From Asterochloris sp. CNOR1 (lineage: Eukaryota > Chlorophyta > Trebouxiophyceae > Trebouxiales > Trebouxiaceae): a stretch of 64,000 bases of DNA. Both the position numbers and the translations under genes were made by a program. Under the pieces are notes generated by a model. The model saw nothing but the letters and a program-made list of their open reading frames with translations, made no database searches and had not been told where the DNA came from. Below, piece after piece: positions 35,721 to 46,406 of the stretch; the first letter of the stretch is position 1, and every line of letters begins with the position of its first letter. The DNA lies in contig OZ017750.1 in the NCBI GenBank assembly GCA_963969365.1, forward strand, positions 620,001 to 684,000, given 5' to 3'.

Positions 35721-38700
35721 ATGGGGGAAGACATGGAGGCACCAGCTGCAGGGGAGCAGACCCTGGCAGCCAAGATTATGGCGATCCAGAGGGACCCCAG
35801 CCTGACTGATGAGGAAAAGGCCAAGAAGCGCCAGGAGCTGATGTGTGGAAACTGGAAGGCTCAAGCAGGAGCGGACGAATCGGATGGAGGTGTTCTGGGA
35901 GTGCACTGCTGCAGCTACATTGTTGTGCTGGGCTGCTGCCCTGGGTGGGATGGTTCAGATATGTCTGCCCATGCTGAGCAACTCCTCCTCACATCGTAAT
36001 GCTGCATGAACAGCTGTGGCACCCTTAAGACGTGAGAGCTGCAGGAGAAACTTCTTGCACAGTCCAGGCAGTCAAAACATCAGCATCTGTTTGCCCTGCT
36101 GGGCTACTGTCACTTGCAAGATGGAGGATTCTGCTTGCACCCAAGGGGAACCTGTGCATGTCTTGCAGCTATTTCAAGTGCCAGATCAGGGAGCCAACTG
36201 AGTAGTAATCTGTCCATGGATCTCAGTTAAGAGTTTTCTGCTGCCGCTGCAGAAGAGGAAGAGGCTGAGGAGGCCGCTGCTGAGCCCCCGCCAATGTTTG
36301 ACGACAACCTGAAATGCGCCATGTGCATGGAGCTCTGTGTCAGGCCAATCACGGTGAGCACGCTGTGCATGACGACGCAATGTGTTGAGTAAAGACGGCC
36401 GCCCTTCCTGCCTTGAACCGGTTGCCAGGGGGGCAGAGCCTGCTTCATGCTGACGGGCTTGTTGCTGACTTGGCTGTTGATGGGGTCCAGTGCTATGTGT
36501 CTGCCTCCAGACCCACAGTGATGGGCTCGTAAGACCCTGGTGGTCACAGTGGAGCTCATTGGCAGGTGCAGGGGCACGCCCACCATCACATCGACCAGCA
36601 CTCACTGCCACTGCTGCAGGCCCCCTGCCAGCACAACTTCTGCCTGGCCTGCTTCAAGCGCTGGGTGGCCCAGGGCAAGAAGAGCTGCCCCACCTGCCGC
36701 CACAGCTTCCCTGCTAAATTTGCGACCAACCCCCGCATCAACACGGCGCTGACAGTGGCCATCAGGATGGCCAAGCAGGGCGTGCGCAAGCCGACAGCAG
36801 CCCAACAAGAGCGCATCAGAGACAAGGACAGGCCGGACGAGGCCTTCACCACTGACAGGTGCACCAGCACGCACCTGTCAGCTCAGTAATAGTCTTCCAG
36901 CTAGTTGCTGCCATTGAGCCGCTGCCCAATGCTTGACAGGATCTGCTGATAGGCTGGTGCGCTGCCTCCACCAGCCCAGAGCTCTTGAAAGCTGAAGCAG
37001 GGGGGTGCTGATGCTAGCTTGATCTCCTGCAGGGCTGTGCGCAATGGCAGGGCCAATGCGGCCAGTGGGCGCATCATGGTGACTGTGCCCAACGACCACT
37101 TTGGGCCCATTCCACCCTCAGCAGACCCCAGAGGCACGGTGAGGCAGCATCTGCAGCGCGTGGAATATTCTTTCACTGGGTCCTCATGGCTATGCTGTCT
37201 GATATGCGACAGCTCAGCGGAGCACCCTATGGCTCTTTCCAAAGGCTCACAACACTGCGTGCCGCATTGTAAGCTAGCAGGCTGCCAGAGGGGTCTCACC
37301 TGTGCAACTGTGTCTGCAACAGTGCATGAGGGTTGCCAAATCCTTAACAGCGGCCCCCATTGCCAGCCTGCAAGGCCGGCTGCAGCAGGAGGGATCCCAG
37401 GTCCTGGGCTGCTGGCGCCCCTGTATTACAGCCTGTGTTCTGTCTGCTCTGCAGGGTGTGCGGGTCGGCGAGCACTGGAAGGACCGCCTTGACTGCAGGC
37501 AGTGGGGCGCACACTTTCCCCACGTTGCTGGCATTGCAGGGCAGTCAGGCGTGGGCGCCCAGTCCGTGGTGCTGTCTGGAGGGTGAGATACCTGCATACA
37601 AGTGCCTCATCAGCAGTTAAGTCTGCTTGGGCAGACTGTCTGGCATGAGCCAGCTGCGAGCAAGTTCAGATTTCCTGCTGTGAGACAGGCTATGCTGCTT
37701 CACAGCCCTACCTGTCTCAAGTGGAGGATGCAGCCTGTGCTGTAAAATCTGCACTGCTGCATGGAACGCTGCCCAAGCCGGCAGTGAACCTGGTGTTTGC
37801 GAGCTTGTGCTGTAGGACATATGGGAACAGTCCTGCAGTGCTGTTATGCACGGAGCACGTAGCCTCGTGCAGGGGCACCCCACTTGTCCTGTGAGACATG
37901 CGATGCTACATGACAGGCTGTTTGGCTGCAGGTATGAGGACGACAAGGATGAGGGGGAGTGGTTCCTGTACACGGGCAGCGGCGGCCGAGACCTCAGCGG
38001 CAACAAGCGCACCAGCAAGGTGGGGCTGCAGACATGCTGTAAGCAGTTGTGCTGCCATTTGAAGTTCTGCGCTTGCACTGCCCTGTTCTGCAACAGGCTG
38101 GAGCTGGTGCTGGAGAAAGCTGCATTCGCAGTCCAGCAGACTTTGGCATGCAGGGGCTGACTCATGTGTATGCTGGCATCTGTGTGCAGGTGCAATCCTT
38201 TGACCAGAAGTTCGAAAACATGAACAAGGCGCTGTTACTGTCATGCCAGAAGGGGATGCCGGTGCGTGTGGTGCGCTCCCACAAGGTGAGACTCATTGTG
38301 CTGCATCCCTGAATTGCAGTTATGGATCTCTGAGGCAAGTACGTGCTGTCACGCATGATGAGTGCTGGACTGAGCCCACACCACTGTGCATGTGGCAGCA
38401 GGCATGTGCATCAGACCCTCACAGTGTTCAGCCCAGGAGCAGGCAGGTCCATGCATGATGCTCTGAGATGAGCTGTCACTGGTCCTCTCCAAGCAGTGCT
38501 CTCAGGAAACATCCTCTGCGCCCAGGCAATCTGCTGTCAATGTCATGTTTCTGCCCTACAGCAGGCAGCGGTTGGTCACCGTGCTTAACCCAGGACCAGC
38601 CTTGCCGAACGCAGACATGCTTCCCTGCATTCCTCATAGTGCCCGCAGGAGACGCAATCTGCCTGCGCGCATGTGCAGGGGAGGGCATGGCGATGCAGCC

Positions 38701-41700
38701 CCAGCAAGCCTGCTCCATGCTGCCTTGTAAAAGAAGCCCGACATAGACAAAGCAGCCATGCTGACACTCCCTGCACCCTTCATCGAGCCCTGCAGGATCA
38801 GCCATCAGCCTATGCAAGGAGGCAGTGGTGAAGCAGTACCAGCAAGCTTGCACGTGGCTGCTCTGCAGGAGAAGCGGTCAGCGTACGCGCCCACCCAGGA
38901 CCAGCCGGTGCGTTACGATGGCATCTACCGCATCACGCACTGCTGGCGCAAGGCAGGGGCCCAGGGGATGCTTATGTGCCGCTACCTCTTCCGGCGCTGT
39001 GACAATGAGCCGGCGCCCTGGTCCGTGGAGGGTGAGCACTGCTGCAGATCCTAGCGCTGTCCCTACATGCGACCCGGCACCTGCCAGGGCCTTGATGTGC
39101 ACAGCTGATGCGTCCAGCCTTTGCAGAGGAGCTAAAAGAGACCTGCGCAAGAGCCCGTGCTGTATCAAGCCCATGGCTCACTTTCGCTACCGGTCCACTT
39201 GACCGTGTAGCCATCTGGAGCAGCTGAGCTGGAAGGCTCAGACTGTGTACAGACGCAACATTGGGCCTTTAGCAGGCTGCAAGGCATGGCCACAGCAGCC
39301 ATTCTTTGGCCATCAGGCTGCCAAGCGTGAAGGCTTTCTGTACTACAGATGTGGGTGACAAGGAGCTGAGCAAGGAGCCGCCTGTTGAGGCTGCAGCGGA
39401 GATCAAGCAAGCCAAGGGCACAGTCTATCAGACCGTAAATGATGCCTGGTGGTGAGGGAGCCCAGCAGCACCTGCCCTGCCCGCTCCGCTGTGGCCATTG
39501 CACTGCAAGGCTGCAAACCCGGCCCAAGGCTGGCAGCATCTGCCTGATTTGCTGCAGCTCCATGCAACTGCGCTGGCTGTGTTGGTGAAGTACAGGCCTC
39601 TATCACATGAAACAGCAAGAAAGCTTCTGCGCTGCTGCCCTTGCTGGTGCACATCTGCACTAAGTCCCTCTCTGCAAGACAGGCTGAAGTCGGCAGCAGC
39701 AAAACCCTGCACTTATGCCCGCAGCAATGTTGTTTCATACAGATCTGTCTGGCGCCTGTGCAGGGACTGGAGCGAGGACAAGCAGGAGTGGGGCTGGTCT
39801 CGGGAGCCACCTGTCAGCCAGCAGCGCGGCGGAGATCCCAATTCTCCCAAGAAGATCCGCAAGAAAGTGGGTAATTTCTTCTTCTTGGATCTGGCAGCAG
39901 CATTGGATAGTGGGGGAAGGGATGGATCTCAGGTTATTGAGTGCTGCTGGCTAAGCGAGCTGTAGTCCGGTCCACTTTGCGACACACCAAAACTGCTCAG
40001 TCAACTCTTGGCTGCTGTCTGCATGCTGTTCACAAGCTGCCTCAGTACTGTGTGCCCAACTCCTGGGGGATGGCTGTGCACGGCAAACAGAGCCGTAAGA
40101 TGCAAGTGCCTACCGTACTGACCGCCTGGCAGGGTTTCCTCTGTAGCCAGACGAGGTCAGCCCAGGCACCCAGCACCGGCACACCCTGCGCTGCAAGTGG
40201 CAGCTGCACTGTGACTATAGCCTGACACCGCGCCCTGGCCGCAGATCAGCGAGGAGCAGCGCGCCCTGCGCGACATGGCCTGCCTGGTGTGCAAGGGCGT
40301 CCTGAAGGACCCGGTGTCCACCCCCTGTGGCCACCACTTCTGCAAGCCCTGCCTGGAGAAGAGGTTTGCGGTGAGGAGCTTCTCTGCAGGGCTGCTGGCT
40401 CATGCCGCCACGGCAGGGCACATCATGATCACCAAGGCTGGGAGCCCTCTTGCAGCTCCATTCGGGCTGCTGGTTGCGCTTACCTAAGGCAGGCTTTGGG
40501 GAAGATGGGAGATCACACACAAGATCTCGCCCCCAGAGGCATCTAACTTTGTTTGTGCTCACAACAACTGGCTGCCCCGGTACCTGCAGGTGCTGGAGTA
40601 GTTCGACGACCGCAAACTTGCATGCCCCCTTGTTATCATGTTTGTGTTCAGTAGACCCGTCCATGATCCTCCGCTGAAAGTGTCTGGGAGAGGTGGACGA
40701 CCGCACACTTACATGCCCCAAAGCTTGCCCACGCTGATCGTGTTCACAGGTCTCGTCCCGCCCCTCTTCCTGTAGGGTCTGGGAGACTTGGACAGCCGCA
40801 CTGCCCACGCCAGCAGCAGGTCCCTGCGTGTGCGCAAAGTGGTGAAGCCCTGCCCCTCCTGCAAGGCAGACATCGCGGACTTCCTGGGCCACGCCCAGGT
40901 CAACAGGTCAGCCGGTGCTTGTTGCATCACGTGTGTCCTTGTATGGCCTTCTGTGGCTGTTGCGGCCCCCCTGCAGCAGGCTTTGTTGTCTGAGGTCTCT
41001 GCTGGTTCAACAGGCACTGCAGGAGCCTACTCTGCGCTGCACCCTTCCAGAACATAGATGTCAGCCACCTGTGCGTGCTGCAGCTGCTGCTAGCTCTGCT
41101 GGGACGCAGCTGTTGCAGGGCCTGCATGTTGCAATTTATATGTCCAGCCTAGCAGCCGTTGTGCAGGGACATGGCGGCTGTCATCGCCAGGCTGCAGGCT
41201 AGCATCGCTGCCAAGACGGCCGAGGCTGCCAGCGAGGTGGCTGCTGAGGCAGAGGGCGTTGCCGAGGCTGCTGTGGCTGAGCTGGAGGCCATTGTGGAGG
41301 AGGAGGTGGGGACCCCAGTACCTGCCCACTGTGTGCCAAGCTGCTGCTGCTGGCAGACCCTTTTTGCCATCAAGGCAGTCATAGGGCTGCCCGTCTCAGC
41401 CTTGATGGCCACTTGCTATCTGGCACTGGCAAGCCACGGTGCAGCGACTGCAGAGTGGTTTGCACCCACGTACAAGCAACATGTCAGCAGGGGCACTGTC
41501 TGCCGATGCTGCCTACAGCGGGATGCGCCCCCTGCAGGTCACCGGGGGTCTTGCAAGCACTCAGTGCGTGCCTTGAAGAAGAGCAAGTGCAAGGCAACAT
41601 CTCTGCTTGCTGCTGCTGATGCAGGTGGACCCTGTCACAGATGGTGACGCAGGTGCAGCAGAGGCTGCCAGCAAGCCTGCAGATGCTGCCGTCCCTGAGG

Positions 41701-42431
41701 CAGTCAGCGTGCCAGCTGGGCTGGAGGAGGAGGCTGACGGTGTGGCTGGAGTGTCAGGTGGGAGTTCATTCGCTAACCTGACACTCACAGCAAGCAGATG
41801 CGTACAGCGTATGCAACAAGTGCACCTCATTTGGAGGCCAAAGGCAGGGGGCCGCGTGCCTGCTTGTTGGCAGCTGACGACCTCAAGCCTGCTTAGTAGG
41901 CAAGCCTGTGCTGACCCAGATTGTGTGCACGTGCAGCACTGGAAATCACGGAGCTGACGAAGCAGTTCCCAAGCATCGACAGGTCCCTCATTGAGGGCCT
42001 GATTGAGGACCAAGGTGGAGATGTGCCGGAGGTGCAGGCTACTCTGAGGGTGAGCTGGCAGGGCTCAGGGTGCTCAGCTGTGCTGCTGTGAGGTGTGCCA
42101 TGTCAGAGGCTGCTGCAGCAAAGTTGGCCACAGTCAGCTGTGACATGCTTGCCTGCAGAGAATGATCAAGCAGGAGGCAGCTGCCGCAAAACGGGCGCAC
42201 GCAGAGGCAAGGAAGGCATCAGCGGCTGCAGCAGCCGGTGAGTTCCTTGGACTTCAGCAGTGCTCTCAGATTGCTTCATGCTGTTTGCCCTGACTGAAAC
42301 AGCCTGGTGATGCAGATGGAACAGACATCAAGGTGGATGCAGATCCAACACCAGCCAAAGGCGTGAAGCGTGGTGCAGGAGGCAGCTGCAGCAATGCTGC
42401 CAAGCGTGCCAAGGTAGCATCTCTATCCTGA
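35721..42431 (+). CDS. ORTH: ORTHRUS/VIM (UHRF1-family) E3 ligase, RING-SRA-RING with C-terminal CUE-like segment
   Basis: Seventeen exons (35721-35889, 36253-36353, 36620-36858, 37033-37138, 37455-37582, 37932-38019, 38190-38285, 38869-39031, 39349-39451, 39764-39870, 40245-40370, 40775-40906, 41167-41305, 41624-41757, 41937-42049, 42159-42237, 42316-42431) total 2139 nt, 712 aa. RING1 at about residues 78-115 ([22 protein letters not shown]). SRA/YDG domain at about 170-385, with [14 protein letters not shown], the pocket motif [24 protein letters not shown] and YDGIYRI. RING2 at about 436-515 ([24 protein letters not shown]). An acidic Ala/Glu-rich stretch follows, then about 611-650 resembles a CUE domain ([20 protein letters not shown]), and a short Lys-rich end. 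VIM proteins bind hemimethylated CpG through SRA and maintain CG methylation. No PHD finger is visible before RING1, unlike VIM1-5. It shares its promoter region with FAS1. A TGTAA word lies 102 nt past the stop. Confidence 0.92.
38556..38915. repeat. Acceptor plus exon-8 start of the SRA gene and an upstream degraded copy
   Basis: The real edge at 38863-38915 (CTGCAG then GAGAAGCGGTCAGC to CCAGGACCAGCC) resembles 38556-38609 (CTACAG then CAGGCAGCGGTTGG to CCAGGACCAGCC). A weaker block at about 38700-38750 shares the CCAGCAAGC lead-in. Confidence 0.65.
40589..40811. repeat. Acceptor plus exon-12 start of the SRA gene with two upstream copies
   Basis: The real exon start at 40775 (GGTCTGGGAGACTTGGACAG) is echoed at 40681 (TGTCTGGGAGAGGTGGACGA) and at 40589 (GGTGCTGGAGTAGTTCGACG). 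The period is about 92-95 bp and the flanking intron bases are similar too. Confidence 0.8.
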
Positions 42432-42639
42432 GCCCCTTGAAGTGTCAGTCAATGAATGAATCTTTTGGAAGCAACCCTGTCTCAAACGTGAATGCATGCG
42501 CTACACGAACAGATGACAACCCAATTATCAAATGTAATTGATGAGCAACTGTGATACATGAAGCTTGGTTGAAGCTGAAGCAGGGCAGAAGACAATTCGC
42601 AAGGGGCAAGCTCCATGCATGGAACAGGGGTGGGGGCAG

Positions 42640-45600
42640 TCACGTTGCATGTTCCAGGATCCAGGGGTGCTGCAGCACCCCCTCGAGTGTGAGCCTGTCG
42701 CTGGGCTTCTTCTGTAACAGCTGCACATCAGGAGAGGCCTCATGTCGGCGCTCCAAACAAGGCCCTTTCTGAGCAAGCGCCAGCCTATGAGCAAGAGACT
42801 GCTCACCTTGGCGATGAGGTCCTTGGCACCATCTGAGACCTTGAATCGGCCTGGGAAGACAAGATCAACCTTGAGGATTCGCCTGCAGCCAGGGGCAGTA
42901 AAAGCTTGTGTAGCAACCTTGAGTTGGCAGCCACTACACAAAATGAAGTACAGCCAAATTAGAGACGGCCATGGCAGAGCAAGCAGGTGCCTCAAGACAT
43001 CTGGCAGCAGCTTGAAACACAGCCTGCCTGTATGTGTTTGAATGCCCCTCTGCCTCAAAGGGTGGACTGCCAAACAAGAACTCATAGCAGAGCACCCCAA
43101 GACTCCACACATCCACACGGCTGTCGTGGTCCTGCAGGGGGCAACACATACCGATGAGCAGTGGGGCGTCAGATGGAGGCCTGCAAGCTGTCAGAGGAGG
43201 AGGGCAGGCAAGGCAGACCCGGTCTGTTGGGCCGGCAGCCACATCACCACATGCCTGTGCAATCTCTGCACAAGGCACGCCCTCCTCAGCAAGCAGAGAG
43301 TGGCCCGCCTGCCCCTTTACCCATCTGAAGCGTCGGGTGGTCTGCAGTGGTCAGGCAAAGCCCACAACTTCCTGCTCAGCAACCATGCCAACAATTCCAT
43401 ACAATGCACCATCCCCTCCACTCGTTGGACAGCAGGCAAAGCCAAAGTGAGCTGCCAAGCCTCCCTGATTCACTAGTCCCTCTAGGGACCCTTCTTGGGC
43501 GGCAGGACGCAAACACAGTTGAGCACAATTGTCTGCAGCCAGTCAGTCGACTTCCACCACCTCGAGGGGCCAAAGCCCAGCCTCTCAGACCAACAGGTAC
43601 AGGCTCACGCCTGGAGGCTCTTCATGTGCTCATCACTGTTCCTGCTACCACAGCGCACCTGCCCCTCCACCATCTCAGGCGGCAGGTAGTCCAGCGTCCC
43701 GCACAGCGTCTTGCGCCGGCTGTTGGGTGCATGCACGCTCCACCCAAAGTCAGCAATCTTGATGGCGCCGTCAATGCCAATCAGCAGGTTTTCCGGCTTG
43801 ATGTCTCGGTGAATCACGTGCTTGGAGTGGCAATACTGCAGCGCATGGGCCAGAGAGGCAATGTACCTGCAGTCCACAGCACCGGCAGTGCTCAGCGCAT
43901 CCACTGGCTGGTGGCAATGCTGCAGCACGGATGTCAGAGCAGCAGTTTCTTAGAGGGTAGAACATCACAAGAGAACCGCCTGCCCAAAACCCAGTCAAAA
44001 GGGGCAGAGTCTCTGCAGCCACTGCCTGAACTCAGGCTGCTAGATCCTGGAGTCCTTCTAGCGCTGGGGGGCGAGTCTTCCATATATGCGCTCAGAGGTC
44101 GCAGCACTGATCTACCATGCAAAACAGGCACCATATCTGCAGGTCAGGACAGCACAGGCAGCAGCAATCAGCATGGGAGCTGCTGAAAGGGAGCATGGCC
44201 GCACAGTGCTGCCGCCGACATCAGGCAGGCTGCTGAAGGCCCGCTGTAGTGGATTGCACAGCACGCCAGTCGAATTGGAGGCAGGTGGAGGCCCCCACTG
44301 CCCAGCACAGTCCAGGCAATGTTGCTCAGCTCCTGGGCCAGCTGTGCTGCATGCCGCAGGGCGCAAACCTGGCAGTGAGCTGGCTGGCTGCATGCTGGGA
44401 GCTGCATGGCGACCTATTCCCCTAAGAGGGAATCAGGGTCTAGGGTTTTTATACCCCTTGACAGGGATAGCTGCAGTGCTGACGCTTTCCACGCCGCTGC
44501 AGAGGCCGCTCACCTGGCTGTACGGTCCTCAGGGAAGACATTGTAGCGCTGCAGCTCCCGGTACAGCTCCCCCTTTGCTGCATACTCCAGGATCAGGTAC
44601 ACCCTTGTCTGCAGCACAACCGGTCTCAACCTCAGCTCAACATGCATGACAATGTTGTTGCCAGCATGTCTTGCCAGACATCTTGTTCAGTAGTGGACTC
44701 TATCACAGGCAAGGACGGGCTGGCTTGACATGTATGACACATGTGGCGCTCTGTGGCGCTCAGTGTTTGAGCAATGGGCTTGGTGTGGCTATCTGGAGGC
44801 CATGCAGGGTAGGAGCACGGAGCATTGTGCATCTGAGAAGTTGCACCAGACCTGTGCTGTGGCCCACCTCATCATAGAAGTAGCCGTACAGCCTTAGGAT
44901 GTTGGGGTGCCTCAGGTGGGACTGAATCTCCACCTCCCGCCGCAGCTGATGTTCCACGTTGGACTGCTGCAGCTGGGACTTGAACAGCACCTGCAGAGCG
45001 CATGTTGGACAGTGTGTGCAGGGAATGGCGCTCCACATTGGTATGCTGCAGCCGACTTTGATGAGGCCACTGCAGCTGGGGCTGGGACACAACAACAAGC
45101 CTACAGATGGGAAGCCACAATGAACTGCTTCTGCAGGCAGGGCAACATCCTAGTGCGACGCTGCAGCTGGCATGCAGCAGCAAGCTGGAGGACGGAGTGG
45201 ACCAGAGCTGCACCTGCAGATTTTGTCAGCACATGTTGCAGCATGTACTGGGCTGCTTGTAGTCAGCAGCATGGGCAATGTCAGCGTGTGCGGGCCTGAC
45301 AATGGCAAGCCTTCTCAGGCGCCCCTAAGCCTTGTTGCAGCAGGTACTTCACCATGGGCCCTGGGCTGGCCCATGCTGCAGCAGTGAGCTGCGGCATGAC
45401 TACACTGTCTGCTGCTGCTCAGAACTCCTTGGATGCTCGAGGCCTGACTTAGCACCACGGGCACACAGTGCAGCACGCATTCAGCCAGCAGCAGCAAGAA
45501 GCTGCACCTTGAGCGCGACAATGAATTTGCTCTTCCTCTCTCGTGCAAGGTACACGTTCCCAAACTTCCCCCTGCCCAGCGGCTTGCCAATGTCAAAGTC

Positions 45601-46140
45601 AGACAGCTGCCACCTGCGTGCGGGTGCCTTGTCCCCAGATGTGCGCTGAACAGCTGCCTGCAGAAATCAGCACAAGCATGGTGTGCAGTTCAACACCTCT
45701 TGCAAACAGGGGCCTGAACAGAGCAGGCCAGGGTGGACATGGTGACATGCTGCGCTCATGAAGATCAGGGCAACTCCTGATCAGAGCAAGTGTCACCTGC
45801 TGCACTGCTGGCACGGTCGATATCGAGCTGGGTCGCGGCTGTGGGACCGTCAGGGCCTTCTTGACGGGTTGCTGCGGTGCGCCGGCATTGATGTTCTGGT
45901 TGTGCCGTGTGCTAGGACGGAGTGGCGCTCTTACGCCCAGGCCTTGACCCTGCTTGGCAGCCTTCTCGGGAGGCTGACCTTCTGCCAAGCCAGCTGCCCG
46001 TTTGGCTGCAAGGGTGCCAACGGCTTGCAGGTTCTCCTGCATAGCGCTGACTGCCCTCAGCACCAGCCCTGCATGCCAAGTCTGCATGCGCCACAACAAT
46101 TACTCACCTTGTTCTCGGAGCCGTAGACCTGCAAAGGCAT
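42640..46140 (-). CDS. AUR: Aurora serine/threonine kinase
   Basis: Nine exons (46108-46140, 45797-46036, 45508-45657, 44868-44990, 44514-44608, 43659-43866, 43028-43131, 42807-42882, 42640-42720) total 1110 nt, 369 aa. Residues 1-100 form a polar, Ala/Pro/Gln-rich tail. The kinase domain shows the glycine loop [12 protein letters not shown], the Lys in VALKV, the alpha-[15 protein letters not shown], the catalytic loop [12 protein letters not shown] and [10 protein letters not shown]. The activation loop [16 protein letters not shown] is the Aurora signature, and the domain closes with [20 protein letters not shown] and HPWILEH near the C terminus. Aurora kinases control chromosome segregation and cytokinesis through histone H3 and chromosomal passenger substrates. 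The intron after 43028 uses a GC donor; the split Arg codon and the family match confirm it. It diverges from the MATH gene and converges with the SRA gene 209 bp away. Confidence 0.95.
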
Positions 46141-46406
46141 GGCTGCCTAGGGCCCCCTTACCTTGGTAGCAGAGCACAAACACACCACAAGTCGCTGACC
46201 GGGACCACAATATGGCATTAATTGCTCTTTATAGTTAGCCGTGCCTCTGCTGACTTGCCATCAATGTCTGTCAGGGAGGGGCATGCAGGTCTAAGTATGC
46301 CATCTCAACATTAAGGCAGCCACAATCTTCACAGCAAGGACGAGAACTGGCCTGGAGAAGATCACGCAGGCCATAGGACTGAACTGGACGCCCTGAGGCC
46401 TTCGCA
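46141..46406. promoter_or_regulatory. Bidirectional promoter between Aurora and the MATH gene
   Basis: 266 bp separate the divergent start codons. On the minus strand TATAAA at 46228-46233 lies about 88 nt upstream of the Aurora ATG and is a reasonable TATA candidate. No clear element was seen for the plus-strand gene. Confidence 0.4.

Noticed and set aside
42533-42537. TGTAA as polyadenylation signal
   Set aside because: It fits the green-algal signal after the SRA gene, but I could not find it consistently after the other genes, so it is not listed as a feature.
44400-44460. Telomere-like TAGGGTTTTT
   Set aside because: It is a single occurrence inside an Aurora intron with no repetition.
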